This document shows positions 24,022 through 33,494 of a stretch of 64,000 bases of DNA, piece after piece. Source of the DNA: Actinomadura nitritigenes (GTDB taxonomy: Bacteria > Actinomycetota > Actinomycetes > Streptosporangiales > Streptosporangiaceae); NCBI RefSeq assembly GCF_017573545.1, contig NZ_JAGEOK010000008.1, positions 1 through 64,000 on the forward strand, in the 5' to 3' direction. Positions within the stretch are counted from its first letter, which is position 1; every line of letters starts with the position of its first letter. The notes under the pieces are model-generated. The model saw nothing but the letters and a program-made list of their open reading frames with translations. It ran no database searches and was not told where the DNA came from. The translations under genes were made by a program, and so were the position numbers.

Positions 24022-25098
24022 ATGAATCGCGGAACCAGGGTGGGCCCGGTGCCCATCGGACAGATCGCTCGGCGGCTGCCGGTCGGCCGGCGGAGCCCGT
24101 CGGGCCTCGGCCGCATCACGCAGAACCTGCCGAGCGGCATCCCCGGCGGCAAGGCGCTCGGCGCCACCGGCGGCGTCCTGCTCGGCGCCGGCGCCGCCGT
24201 CGCGGCGAGCCGCGCGCTCGGCCGCAGGAACGACCGGGCCGACGAGACCGAGGAGCAGGAGCAGAACGAGGGCGGCGGCTCCGCCGCGAAGGAGACGGCG
24301 GGCGGCTCGGCCGGCAAGACGGCGAAGAGCGCCGCGAAGAACGCCGCGGACACCGCCAAGGAGACCGCCGGGAAGCCCGCCGACAAGGCGAAGGGCCTGT
24401 TCGGCCGGCTCAAGGACACCGTCGGCGGCGCCCTGAAGAAGGGCGGCGGCAAGGGCGGCGGCGGCAAGAAGGTGAAGGTCACCAACATCATCGAGCACAC
24501 CGACATCGGTGCGCCGCGCCGCCTCGTCTACGACCAGTTCACGCAGTTCCAGGAATTCCCGTCCTTCATGAAGAAGGTCATCAGCGTCGACCAGGCGGAC
24601 GACGAGAAGCTGAACTGGCAGGCGAAGATCTTCTGGTCCAAGCGGACCTGGGAGGCGACGATCGTCGAGCAGGTCCCGGACGACCACGTCGTCTGGCGCT
24701 CCAAGGGCGCGAAGGGCCATGTGGACGGGACGGTCAGCTTCCACGAGCTGGCCCCGAACCTGACCCGCGTCCTCGTGGTGCTGGAGTACCACCCGCAGGG
24801 CCTGTTCGAGCGGACCGGCAACATCTGGCGCGCGCAGGGCCGCCGCGTCCGGCTGGAGCTCAAGCACTTCCGCCGGTACGTGATGACGCAGTCCCTGACC
24901 CGCCAGGACGAGGTGGAGGGCTGGCGCGGCGAGATCCGCGACAGCGAGGTCGTCAAGACCCACGAGGACGCGCTGAAGGAGGAGGAGAAGTCCGGGAACG
25001 GCCGCAAGGCCAAGGGCGGCTCCGGCGGCAAGAACGGCGGCAAGGAGAAGGACGGCGCCAAGGAGAAGGACAAGGAGTACGAGGAGGCGTCCCGGTAG
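24022..25098 (+). CDS. SRPBCC-family protein with Lys/Ala-rich linker and charged tail (second of pair)
   Basis: This is a 358-residue relative of the preceding gene. It has a hydrophobic glycine-rich stretch at residues about 40-60 (GGVLLGAGAAVAASRALG), a Lys/Ala/Glu-rich linker of amphipathic, LEA-like repeats (AGKTAKSAAKNAADTAKETA, about residues 95-115), the SRPBCC fold from IIEHTDIGAPRRLVYDQFTQF, and a Lys/Gly/Glu tail with EKDGAKEKDKEYEEAS. The additions are absent from the first copy. ATG 24022 has GGAGG nine bases upstream. It is cotranscribed with the first copy, 41 bp apart. The linker composition suggests a role in desiccation or envelope stress (inference). Confidence 0.8.
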   Translation: MNRGTRVGPVPIGQIARRLPVGRRSPSGLGRITQNLPSGIPGGKALGATGGVLLGAGAAVAASRALGRRNDRADETEEQEQNEGGGSAAKETAGGSAGKTAKSAAKNAADTAKETAGKPADKAKGLFGRLKDTVGGALKKGGGKGGGGKKVKVTNIIEHTDIGAPRRLVYDQFTQFQEFPSFMKKVISVDQADDEKLNWQAKIFWSKRTWEATIVEQVPDDHVVWRSKGAKGHVDGTVSFHELAPNLTRVLVVLEYHPQGLFERTGNIWRAQGRRVRLELKHFRRYVMTQSLTRQDEVEGWRGEIRDSEVVKTHEDALKEEEKSGNGRKAKGGSGGKNGGKEKDGAKEKDKEYEEASR

Positions 25099-25106
25099 CC
25101 CGACGG

Positions 25107-25139
25107 CGTCCGCGCGGACGACCGTCCGCGCGGACGGTC
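25107..25139. terminator. Two nested palindromes, probable bidirectional terminator
   Basis: CGTCCGCGCGGACG (25107-25120) and GACCGTCCGCGCGGACGGTC (25120-25139) share the CGTCCGCGCGGACG core; the first begins nine bases after the SRPBCC stop. They lie between convergent genes. Confidence 0.55.
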
Positions 25140-25224
25140 GTTCGTGCGGGCAGGGCGTTCGTGCGGGCAGGGCGTTCGTGCGGGCAGGGCGTTCGTGCAG
25201 GCAGGGCGTTCGCGCAGGCAGGGC
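25140..25224. repeat. Five tandem 17-bp repeats
   Basis: GTTCGTGCGGGCAGGGC is repeated at 25140, 25157, 25174, 25191 and 25208 (the last two with one or two changes), with a partial sixth unit. The array is between convergent genes and is not coding in any supported frame. Units abut without spacers, so it is not a CRISPR array. Confidence 0.9.
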
Positions 25225-25236
25225 GTTCGCGGGCGG

Positions 25237-28098
25237 TCAGCGGATCATGCGGGCCAGCTCGACGCGCGACCGGATCCCGAGCCGGGTGAACACGTTGCGG
25301 AGGTGGTGGTCGATGGTCCGGGGGCTGAGCAGCAGCCGCGCCGCGATCTCGCGGTTGGTGGCGCCCTCGGCGACCATCCGGGCGATGTGCGCCTGCTGCG
25401 CGGTGAGGCCGGTCAGCGCGGGCGGCTCCCCGGGCCCGGAGGCGGTGCGCGGTGCAGCCGTCTCCGGGTCCGGGGCCGGGCCCGCGTCGCCCGCCGCGCG
25501 CAGCTCCGCGCGGCCCTGGCCGGTCCACGGGACGGCGCCGTACCGCTCGAAGATCCGCAGTGCCGTGCGCAGGTGCTCGCGGGCGGCGCGCGGGCGGCGG
25601 CCGCGCCTGAGCCGGGCGCCGAACAGCAGCTCGGTGCGGGCCAGCTCGAACACCGCGCCCGCCGACTCGTGCAGCCGGAGGGCCTCGGTGTAGTGGGCGG
25701 CGGCCTCGTCGTCGCATTCGGCGAGCAGGGCGGCGCAGCGGCGGGCGAGCGCGAGCCGTCCCGGGGTCCGCGTCGCCTCCGCCCAGCGGGTGAAGTCCTC
25801 GGCGGCGCGGACGGCGGGCTGCCGGTGGCCGGTGTACGCGAGGGCCTCCACCAGGTGCGGTGCGGCGAGCAGCCGGGCGAGCGGATGCGCCAGGCCGGCG
25901 CCGCCGGGCAGCCGGAGCCGCGCGGCGGCGTCGGCGGGACGGTCCGCGGCGAGGTCGAGGCAGGCGGGCGCCCAGGCGCCGAACGCGGCGGCGCGGATGA
26001 GCCCGCGCCGGTCGGCCCCGGCGAGCCCGCGCCGGTCCGCGCCGCCGGAGAGCGCTTCGAGGTGCCGGTGCGCCGCGTCCCGGTCGCCGTTGAACCCGGC
26101 GACCAGCGCGAGCGCGGCGAGCTGCTCGGCGGCGTGCCCGTGCTGCCCGGTCGCCCGCGCCAGCCGCAGTCCCTCGTGGCAGGCGGCGACCGGCACCGGC
26201 GGATGGCCGAGGAGCGTCTCGCAGCGCGCCGCGGTCGCCAGCGCGTACGACTCGGCGGGCGCGTCGCCCCGCAGCCGCGCGGACGCGACGGCCCCGGCCG
26301 CGAGCGCGCGCGCTCGGCCGTCGCCGAGGGCGAGGGCGGCGAGCGCCGCCCACGCCTGCGCGGCCGAGTCGTCGCCAGAGTCGGTGCCGGTGCCGGTGTC
26401 GCCCGCCGAGCCGCCGGCGAGCGCCTCGCCCAGCCGGACGGCCCGGCCGAGCAGGCGCGCCGCCTCGGTGTAGCGGCCGCGTAACGTCGCGGCCATCCCG
26501 GCGAGGTGCGCGCGCATCAGGTCGGTCCGGGGCGTGGCCGGCACGCCGGGCAGGTGCGCGGCGCGCTCGGCGATCTCGGCGTACGCGGTGTGGTCGCCGG
26601 CGGCGTCGGCGGCCTCGGCCGCCCACATGAGCGCCGCGAGCGCCACCGCGCCGTCGGTCCCGGCGAGCCGTTCGGCGGCGTCCCGCAGCATGGGGACCGC
26701 GGTGGCCGGGGATCCCGATCCCGCCTCGATCCCGCCGCGCAGCAGTTCGGCGAGCCCCGCGCGCGCGCCGTCCTGGTCCAGCGGCCGGACCTGCCGCAGG
26801 ACGGCCCGCGCCCGGCGCGCGCGCCCGCCCGCCCAGGCGTCGGTGGCGGCGGCCAGCAGCCGGTCCGCGCGCGCGCCGCGTTCCGACGTCAGCGCCGCGG
26901 CGCGCTGCCACGCCTGCCACGAGTCGCCGTACCGGCCCGCCCGCCGGGACCGCGAGGCCGCCTCCGCCAGCTCGTCGGCGATCCGGTCGTCGGCCTCGCC
27001 GGACAGCGCCGCGCGGTGCCAGATCAGCGACGGCCGCTGCCAGTCCTGCACCAGCACCTGCGCGAGCAGCGCGTGCGCGGCCCGCCGCTCGGCCCGCGAC
27101 GCCTCCGCCCAGAGCGACGACCGGACGAGCCGGTCCCGCACGACCACCGCGTCGTCCCCGGCGACCGCGTGGTCGGCGAGCCGCAGCAGGCCCGACTCGC
27201 GCGCCGCCTCGATCTCCCGCGCGCCGATCCCGGCCGTCCGCGCGGCCCGCGCCACCGTCGCCGCGCCGAGCCACTCGTCCGCCGCCACCATCAGTACGAG
27301 CCGCTGAGCGCCCGGCGGGAGCCGCAGGTGGCGGCGCCGGAACAGGGTCCGCAGGACGCTGCCGGGAGGCAGCGCGCGGGGCGGCGGGGCCCCGCCGGAC
27401 AGCTGCGCGGAGGTCAGCCCGCCGGCCAGCTCCCGGACGGCGAGCGCGCACCCGCTCGCCAGGTCGACGACCTCCTCCGCGAGTTCGGTGCCGAGGGAAT
27501 CGCCGACGGCGTCCTGCAGGATCCGCAGGCTCGCCTCCTCGTCCAGCGGCGGCAGCCGCAGGTGCGGGATGCCGGTGAGCGGTGCCTGTGTGCGCGCGGC
27601 GAAGACGATCGCGAGCGGCTCGTCCCCGACGCGGCGCGCCGCGAACGCGAGGGCCTCCAGCGTGACCGTGTCCAGCCACTGCGCGTCGTCCACCCGGCAC
27701 AGCACGGGCCCGGACCGCGCGGCGATGCTCAGCAGCTCGCAGACCGCCGAGTACAGGACGAACGGGGCCGGGGCGTCGCCGCCGGACAGCGGCGCCAGCG
27801 CCGTCCGGAACGCCGGCGGCAGCTCCCCGGCGAGGTCCGACAGGGGCCGCAGCAGCCGGTGCAGCCCCGCGTACGGGACGTCCGCCTCGGCCGGGACGCC
27901 GATGGCCGTGAGCACCCGGAAGCCCTCGGCGGCGGTCCGTTCGGCGGCGTCCAGCAGGGCCGTCTTGCCCATGCCCGCGTCGGCGACGACGGTCAGCGCC
28001 CCGCCGTGCCCGCCGCGCGCCCGGCCGAGGAGCCCTTCGACGACCCGGAGTTCCCGGTCGCGTCCGTACAGCCGATCGTGTCCAGACAACACACCCAT
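25237..28098 (-). CDS. Large ATP-binding LuxR-family regulator (LAL/MalT type)
   Basis: This is a 953-residue regulator. Near the N-terminus RLYGRDRELRVVEGLLGRA leads into a Walker A loop ADAGMGKTALLDAA (about residue 45) and a Walker B-like VLCRVDDAQWLD (about 135). A long helical TPR-like middle with many Ala/Arg-rich helices follows, and the C-terminus is a LuxR helix-turn-helix: LTAQQAHIARMVAEGATNREIAARLLLSPRTIDHHLRNVFTRLG. I chose ATG 28098; an in-frame GTG at 28119 is possible. LAL regulators often control secondary metabolism or sugar use; no dependent cluster is adjacent. The next gene is a divergent PucR-type regulator. Confidence 0.87.
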   Translation of the reverse strand: MGVLSGHDRLYGRDRELRVVEGLLGRARGGHGGALTVVADAGMGKTALLDAAERTAAEGFRVLTAIGVPAEADVPYAGLHRLLRPLSDLAGELPPAFRTALAPLSGGDAPAPFVLYSAVCELLSIAARSGPVLCRVDDAQWLDTVTLEALAFAARRVGDEPLAIVFAARTQAPLTGIPHLRLPPLDEEASLRILQDAVGDSLGTELAEEVVDLASGCALAVRELAGGLTSAQLSGGAPPPRALPPGSVLRTLFRRRHLRLPPGAQRLVLMVAADEWLGAATVARAARTAGIGAREIEAARESGLLRLADHAVAGDDAVVVRDRLVRSSLWAEASRAERRAAHALLAQVLVQDWQRPSLIWHRAALSGEADDRIADELAEAASRSRRAGRYGDSWQAWQRAAALTSERGARADRLLAAATDAWAGGRARRARAVLRQVRPLDQDGARAGLAELLRGGIEAGSGSPATAVPMLRDAAERLAGTDGAVALAALMWAAEAADAAGDHTAYAEIAERAAHLPGVPATPRTDLMRAHLAGMAATLRGRYTEAARLLGRAVRLGEALAGGSAGDTGTGTDSGDDSAAQAWAALAALALGDGRARALAAGAVASARLRGDAPAESYALATAARCETLLGHPPVPVAACHEGLRLARATGQHGHAAEQLAALALVAGFNGDRDAAHRHLEALSGGADRRGLAGADRRGLIRAAAFGAWAPACLDLAADRPADAAARLRLPGGAGLAHPLARLLAAPHLVEALAYTGHRQPAVRAAEDFTRWAEATRTPGRLALARRCAALLAECDDEAAAHYTEALRLHESAGAVFELARTELLFGARLRRGRRPRAAREHLRTALRIFERYGAVPWTGQGRAELRAAGDAGPAPDPETAAPRTASGPGEPPALTGLTAQQAHIARMVAEGATNREIAARLLLSPRTIDHHLRNVFTRLGIRSRVELARMIR

Positions 28099-28277
28099 GG
28101 TGAGCAGAGGAGCACGCACCGGCCGGACGGTCCAGAGCCCCGTTCTGTTTCGGGGCGCCCGCGCAACGGGACCGGGCCGCGGTTGTGCGCCGGCACAGTG
28201 CGGGGCCGGATCGGTGGTCCCACAGTACGCAGGGTGGCACGATGAGGCCCCCTGCGTTGTGCCGGAGGTGGCGGGCG

Positions 28278-29675
28278 ATGACGGCGAGCCGGTCGGGAAC
28301 CACGGACCGCGCGGACGCCGGGGGCCGGGACGCCCTCCGCGGGAACCCCGCCCACCGGGAGCCGCCGCGCCGCGACCCCGCCCGCCAGGACCCGCCCCGC
28401 CCCGACCCCGCCCGCCAGGACCGCGACCGGGACCCGGGCCGCGCGGACGCGGACCGGGCGGTCCTGCGCAAGGCGGTGGCGCGGCTGACCGACCGGCTGC
28501 CCGACCTCGCCGACCGGCTCGCCGCCGAGATCCTTTCCGGAGACGACGGCGACCGCTCCGAGCAGCTGCGCGCCGACCTGTGGGAGGTCTGCCGGGTCGG
28601 CCTCGGGCACGGCTTCGAGGTGATCCTCGACCCCGCCCGGGGCCGCACCGACCTGGACTGGGCGCGCCGGCTCGGCCGGCGCCGCGCCCACCAGGGGCAG
28701 CCGCTCGACCAGCTGCTGCGCTCCTACCGGCTCGCCGGGCGGGTGTTCTGGGAGGCCGTCGTCGAGGCCGTCGGGCGGCACGACCCCGGCAACGTGCCGG
28801 CGCTCGTCCGGCAGGCGACCCGCACCTGGGACACCATCGACGAGCAGTCCGGCGCGGCCGCCGCGGCCTACCACCAGACCGAGTTGTCGCTGGCGCGGCG
28901 CAGCGAGGAGCGCGTCCAGGCGATCGTGGACGCGCTCCTGGACGGGCAGGGCGCCGACGGCGGGCTGCTCGCCACCGCCGCGTCCGTCCTCGGGCTGCCG
29001 GCGGCGGGCCGGTACGCGGTGGTGATGCTGGGCGCCGAGGGCGGGTTCGAGAGCGGGTTCGCGGGCGGCCTCGACGGCGAGTTCTCCGGCGAGCTCGCGG
29101 GCGGCCGGGACCGGCGCCCCGGCGACATCGGCGGGATGCGGTTCATCTGGCGGCTGCGCGCCGACGCGCAGGTCGCGCTGGTCGCGCTCGGCACCGCGGA
29201 GCTCGACGACCTCGTCGACGCCGTCCGCCCCTACGCCCGCTCCCACGCAGGCGTCAGCCCCGTCGTGCACAACCTCGCCGAACTGGGCGGGGCGCGGTGG
29301 CTGGCCGAACTGGCGCTGCGGACCTGCCGCGGCCCCGGCTCCCAGATCGCGCGCCTCGACCGGCGCCTCCCCGACGCGCTGGTGCTGTCCCAGCCGCGGC
29401 TGGCCGGCCGGCTCGGCGACGTCGCGCTCGGCGGCCTCACCGGCGTGGACCCCGCGTTCCGGGACGTGCTGCTCGCGACCCTCACCGCCTGGCTGGACTG
29501 CGACGGCTCCGCCGCCCGCGCCGCCGACCGGCTGTTCTGCCACCGCAACACCGTTCTCAACCGGCTCCGGAAGATCGAGCAGCTCACCGGCCGGACCCTG
29601 GCCCACCCGCGCGACCTGGTCGAGATCGCGCTCGCCCTGAGCGCCGTCCGCCTCCACGGCCCCGCCCCGCGGTGA
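28278..29675 (+). CDS. PucR/CdaR-type helix-turn-helix regulator
   Basis: This is a 465-residue protein with a Pro/Arg/Asp-rich first ~55 residues, a helical sensor region (QPLDQLLRSYRLAGRVFWEAVVEAVG around 150) and the C-terminal PucR helix-turn-helix: FRDVLLATLTAWLDCDGSAARAADRLFCHRNTVLNRLRKIEQLTG. ATG 28278 has GGAGG nine bases upstream. The family usually activates nearby metabolic genes, but nothing adjacent is an obvious target. Confidence 0.85.
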   Translation: MTASRSGTTDRADAGGRDALRGNPAHREPPRRDPARQDPPRPDPARQDRDRDPGRADADRAVLRKAVARLTDRLPDLADRLAAEILSGDDGDRSEQLRADLWEVCRVGLGHGFEVILDPARGRTDLDWARRLGRRRAHQGQPLDQLLRSYRLAGRVFWEAVVEAVGRHDPGNVPALVRQATRTWDTIDEQSGAAAAAYHQTELSLARRSEERVQAIVDALLDGQGADGGLLATAASVLGLPAAGRYAVVMLGAEGGFESGFAGGLDGEFSGELAGGRDRRPGDIGGMRFIWRLRADAQVALVALGTAELDDLVDAVRPYARSHAGVSPVVHNLAELGGARWLAELALRTCRGPGSQIARLDRRLPDALVLSQPRLAGRLGDVALGGLTGVDPAFRDVLLATLTAWLDCDGSAARAADRLFCHRNTVLNRLRKIEQLTGRTLAHPRDLVEIALALSAVRLHGPAPR

Positions 29676-29726
29676 CGTGCGGCGAGCCGCCGCCATGCCG
29701 GTCGGAAGACGGCGGCTCGCCGAGGC

Positions 29727-30563
29727 TCAACGGACGACGGCGCGGAGGAGGCGGAAGTAGTCGAAGGGACGGAGGGCGTCGGTGCGCCGCCACGCCTCCG
29801 GGGGGACGGCCCGCTCCAGGGTGAGGTTCTCGACGACGTCCAGGCCGTGCACCCGGAGCAGCGCGTCGACCTCGTCCGGCGCGAACCGGGACCGGGACGG
29901 CTCGCCCGCGTCCCGCGTGACCTGCGCGGCGACCTCGGCGTAGGCGTCGCCCTCGGCGTCCCGCAGGCCGGGCGGCAGCGCGTAGTCCATCACCAGCTCG
30001 GTGCCGGGCGCCAGGCGGCCGATCTCCGCGAGGGTGCCCGCGACCGCGTCGGGCGTGAGGAAGTAGCTGACGCCGAGCCAGCTCACCAGCGCCGGGCGGG
30101 CGGTGTCGAACCCGGCGGCGGCCAGCTTCCGGACGGGCCCGTCCGGCTCCTCGAAATCGACCGGAACGAGCGCGGCGTTTCCGGGGACGGGAATCCCGGC
30201 GGCGTCCAGCAGGCCCTTCTTCCACTCCTGCGTCGCGGGATGGTCGGCCTCGAAGACGCGCTTTCCCTCCGGCGCGCGGAACGCGTAGGTGTCGAGTCCC
30301 GCGCCGAGGACGGCGTACTGGCCGAAGGCGCCCGCCCGCGCCTCGGCGTAGCGGCTGCGGACGGTGGTGATCGCGCGGGTGCCCGCGAGGATGATGTGGT
30401 CGCCGCTGCCGCGGTGGTAGCCGATCATCTCGTCGGCGAGCCCGCCGAGCAGCCGCGCGACCAGCGGGTCGGCGAAGATGAGGGGCCGCTCGTCCACCAG
30501 CGGGTGCGCGGCGCGGGCCGCCGCGGCCGACAGCGCGGTGCTGCTGGGCCGTCCTTCTTCCAT
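29727..30563 (-). CDS. Class I SAM-dependent methyltransferase (leucine carboxyl methyltransferase-like)
   Basis: This 278-residue protein belongs to the TIGR00027/LCMT group that is expanded in actinomycetes. Landmarks are the opening SSTALSAAAARAAHPLVDERPLIFADPLVARLLG, RSRYAEARAGAFGQYAVLGAGLDTYAFR (SAM motif I), the acidic strand VFEADHPATQEWKK and VSWLGVSYFLTPDAVAGTL. Substrates of these enzymes are mostly unknown O-methyl acceptors. ATG 30563 follows GGAAAGG. A 286-bp gap separates it from the divergent esterase-fold gene. Confidence 0.87.
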   Translation of the reverse strand: MEEGRPSSTALSAAAARAAHPLVDERPLIFADPLVARLLGGLADEMIGYHRGSGDHIILAGTRAITTVRSRYAEARAGAFGQYAVLGAGLDTYAFRAPEGKRVFEADHPATQEWKKGLLDAAGIPVPGNAALVPVDFEEPDGPVRKLAAAGFDTARPALVSWLGVSYFLTPDAVAGTLAEIGRLAPGTELVMDYALPPGLRDAEGDAYAEVAAQVTRDAGEPSRSRFAPDEVDALLRVHGLDVVENLTLERAVPPEAWRRTDALRPFDYFRLLRAVVR

Positions 30564-30849
30564 GGCCTGCCTTTCCTTCCGGTTTCGCGGGCCGGGCCGG
30601 GTGGCGTCCCGGCCTCGTGAGCCGAATTCCGTGAGCCCGTGTTCGAGAAAGGCAGCCTATTCGCCGATAACACGAGCATAGCAGCGTGAAATAAATTCCC
30701 CATATACCTCGCGTCAAGATCAGGCGGCATTCCTCCCGATCCGCCCGGAGTCGGGTTAACGCGGAGCTAACCCGGCGTTGTCATGCGGCTGATGCGGTGG
30801 CGGCTAACTTGGCGGTCGGACGAAGACCGGACTGCCTTAGGGGGAGGGC
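30564..30849. promoter_or_regulatory. Divergent promoter region, A/T-rich, with inverted repeat
   Basis: The gap contains a notably A/T-rich patch (30655-30715), an inverted repeat CGGGTTA-N9-TAACCCG (30752-30774) and a -10-like TAACTT at 30805-30810 for the rightward gene. The inverted repeat is a candidate operator just upstream of that promoter. Confidence 0.45.
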
Positions 30850-31974
30850 ATGGGACTCACCGGAGGCGGATTCATCGCACTGCTGTTCCTGGTGGTGGCG
30901 GTCCTGTTCGTGTTCACCGTGTGGTGGTGGCCGCGCGGCGCGCGCTCGGGACCCGTCACCGTCGCCGCCAGGATCGGCCTGCTCGTCGGCACCCAGGCCG
31001 TCACGCTGCTCGCCGTGCTCGTCGCGGTCAACGCGCACTTCGAGTTCTACTCCGGATGGGACGACCTGTTCGCGACCAATGCCGCGCCCGCCCGGATCAA
31101 GCACGTCATGGCGAAGGCCGGCGGCCCGGTGAAGCAGATCGACACCGCGACGATCAAAAGGATCGGCACCGCCGCCGCGAAACGCGATCCGGCCGTCTCC
31201 GGAGCGACCGAGGAATACCGCTTCCAGGGCCAGGCGACGGGCCTGAGCGCCGAGACCTACGTGCTGCTCCCGCCGCAGTACTACCAGCCCGCGTACGCGC
31301 GGACCCGCTTCCCGGTGGTCATCGTGCTGACCGGCTACCCGGGGCACCCGAGCGCGCTGCTGCACACGATGCGCTTCCCCGATCTCGTCCGGCAGGCCGA
31401 GCGGGCCGGGGTGCCGCCCGCGATCTACGTGCTGATGCGGCCGACGGAGGCGCCGCCCCGCGACACCGAGTGCGCGGACGTGCCCGGCGGGCCGCAGGTC
31501 GAGAGCTTCTTCGCCACCGACGTGCCGCTCGCGATGCAGGCCCACTACCGGGTCGCCGTCGGCCGCGCCGGCTGGGGCGTCATGGGCGACTCGACCGGCG
31601 GGTTCTGCGCCACCAAGATCGCGATGAAGCACCCCGACCGGTACTCGGCGGCGGCGTCGCTGTCCGGCTACTTCTCCACCATCCAGGACCTCACCACCGG
31701 CAAGCTGTTCGACGGCAACAAGAACCTGCAGAACGAGAGCAACCTGCTGTGGCGCGAGAAGCACCTTCCCGCGCCGCCGATCTCGCTGCTCGTCGCGTCC
31801 TGCCGGGTGGGGGAGAAGACCTACCCGGAGAACGAGCGGTTCCTCGCCGGGATCCGCCCGCCGATGCGGGCCGACAGCCTGTTCCTGCCGTCCGGCGGCC
31901 ACAACTACCGCACGTTCCGCCGGATGGTCCCGGCCACGCTCCGCTGGTTCGGCGTCCACCTCAAGGCCGAGTGA
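30850..31974 (+). CDS. Membrane-anchored alpha/beta hydrolase (esterase D / antigen 85-like fold)
   Basis: This is a 374-residue protein with two N-terminal hydrophobic helices (FIALLFLVVAVLFVFTVWWW and RIGLLVGTQAVTLLAVLVAV), then an extracytoplasmic esterase-D-like hydrolase. The nucleophile elbow is VMGDSTGGFCATKIAM (GxSxG variant GDSTG), with an acid around SCRVGEKTYPENERF and the histidine in SGGHNYRTFRRMVPATLRWF. This is the layout of the corynebacterial mycolyltransferase/antigen 85 superfamily, but non-mycolate actinomycetes also have it, and the acyl substrate is unknown. ATG 30850 follows GGGGAGG. Confidence 0.87.
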   Translation: MGLTGGGFIALLFLVVAVLFVFTVWWWPRGARSGPVTVAARIGLLVGTQAVTLLAVLVAVNAHFEFYSGWDDLFATNAAPARIKHVMAKAGGPVKQIDTATIKRIGTAAAKRDPAVSGATEEYRFQGQATGLSAETYVLLPPQYYQPAYARTRFPVVIVLTGYPGHPSALLHTMRFPDLVRQAERAGVPPAIYVLMRPTEAPPRDTECADVPGGPQVESFFATDVPLAMQAHYRVAVGRAGWGVMGDSTGGFCATKIAMKHPDRYSAAASLSGYFSTIQDLTTGKLFDGNKNLQNESNLLWREKHLPAPPISLLVASCRVGEKTYPENERFLAGIRPPMRADSLFLPSGGHNYRTFRRMVPATLRWFGVHLKAE

Positions 31975-32011
31975 GGCCCGCCCGGCGCGGCGTCCCGGCG
32001 CGGCGTCCCGG

Positions 32012-33334
32012 TCAGGCGCCCTCGTCGGCGGCCGATTCGGACGCCGGCAGCAGCAGCGTGAAGATCGGCGGGGACGGGCGGCGCAGCACCAGCCGGCCGC
32101 CCTCCGCCTCCGCCAGCGCGCGCGCCAGCGCCAGGCCGATCCCGTGCCCGCCCTCCCCCTCGCCGCCGGAGTGCCGCCGCGCGAAGATGTCCTCGGCCTC
32201 GGTGACGCCCGGCCCCTCGTCCGACACGTCGATCGCGAGGCCGCCGCCGATGTCGCTCGCCTCCACGGTCACCCGCCCGGCGCCGTGCACCTGCGCGTTG
32301 TCCAGCAGCACCCCCAGGATCTGCCGCACCGCCGACGCCGACGCGTGCACCTCCGGCAGCGGGCCCCGCGCCGCCACCTCCAGCGGCCGCCCGTCCGACG
32401 GCCGCCGCCGCAACTCCTCCAGCATCGCCGGGACGTCCAGCCGCTCCCGGTTCGGCCCCGCGTCCCGCGCCAGGCTCAGCAGATCGTCGATGATGTCGCG
32501 CAGGTGCTCCCCGCGCCGCACCGCCGTCCGCACCGCCGCCGACAGGTCCGCGCCCGGACGCTCCAGCGCCGACTCCAGCCCGAGCAGCAGCCCCGTCAGC
32601 GGCGTCCGCAGCTGGTGCGACACGTCCGCGCTGAACGCCCGCTCCCGGTCCAGCATCGACCCGAGCCGCCGCGCCGTCACCTCCAGCGCCCGGCCCGCCT
32701 CGTCCGCCTCCAGCACCCCCGACGACTGCGCCCGGACGGTGAAGTCGCCGTCCCCGAGCGCCTGCGCCGCCAGCGTCAGCCGCTCCAGCGGCCGCGCCAG
32801 CCGCCGCGACTGGTACCGCGCCACGAACGCCGCCAACCCGATGATCAGCAGCGCGAGCGCCGCCATCACCCACCACGCCCGCCCGATCCGCCGCGCGACG
32901 ACCCGCTCCGGCATGCTCACCCGCGCCGCCGACGTCACCCCCTCGTCCGAGGGGATCGGCGCCGTCACCACCAGCCGGCCGTGCTCGTCGCGCTGGTGCA
33001 GCCGCCCGTCGCTCGCCTGCGCCGCCGCCCGCGAGTACGGCGGGCCCTCCCCGGTCAGCCGGCGCCCGTCGATCCCGTAGATCCCGACCCGCAGCCGCTC
33101 GTTCAGCCCCTCCGGCAGCCGGATCGGACGCGGATGCCGCGCCTCGTCGTCCGGCGCCGTCGCCGCGACCCGCGTCGCGTCCCGCTCCAGCTTCGTCTGC
33201 GCCTCGCTGCGGTACAGCCGCTGCACCGCCACCGCCAGCGGGACGATCAGCAGCAGCACCGCCACCGCGGTGATCCCCGCGATGGTGACCAGCAGCCTGC
33301 GCCGCAGCGGCGCCGTCCTCGGAACCGCGTCCAC
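32012..33334 (-). CDS. Sensor histidine kinase (HAMP, HisKA, HATPase)
   Basis: This is a 440-residue membrane kinase: helix 1 at about 13-35 (LLVTIAGITAVAVLLLIVPL), an extracytoplasmic sensor of about 110 residues, helix 2 at about 155-175, HAMP, then the phospho-acceptor box FSADVSHQLRTPLTGLLLGLE (His about 248) and an ATPase domain with VLLDNAQVHGAG, DVSDEGPGV and GHGIGLALARALAE. The start is a GTG. It is divergent from its probable partner, the OmpR-type regulator at 33749, with a small gene between them. Confidence 0.9.
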   Translation of the reverse strand: MDAVPRTAPLRRRLLVTIAGITAVAVLLLIVPLAVAVQRLYRSEAQTKLERDATRVAATAPDDEARHPRPIRLPEGLNERLRVGIYGIDGRRLTGEGPPYSRAAAQASDGRLHQRDEHGRLVVTAPIPSDEGVTSAARVSMPERVVARRIGRAWWVMAALALLIIGLAAFVARYQSRRLARPLERLTLAAQALGDGDFTVRAQSSGVLEADEAGRALEVTARRLGSMLDRERAFSADVSHQLRTPLTGLLLGLESALERPGADLSAAVRTAVRRGEHLRDIIDDLLSLARDAGPNRERLDVPAMLEELRRRPSDGRPLEVAARGPLPEVHASASAVRQILGVLLDNAQVHGAGRVTVEASDIGGGLAIDVSDEGPGVTEAEDIFARRHSGGEGEGGHGIGLALARALAEAEGGRLVLRRPSPPIFTLLLPASESAADEGA

Positions 33335-33494
33335 ACTCGCCTCCCGCCCGGAGGATAACCGCAGCCCGGACGTGCCGTACCCGCCCCGCGCCCGCGTCCC
33401 GGCAAGGTAAGCGACGCCCTAACCCACCGCACAGCCGCCGCTGACGCGCTCCGGACTAGGTTGCGTCCTGAGGCCGGCGTCGGAAGGGGGAGGC

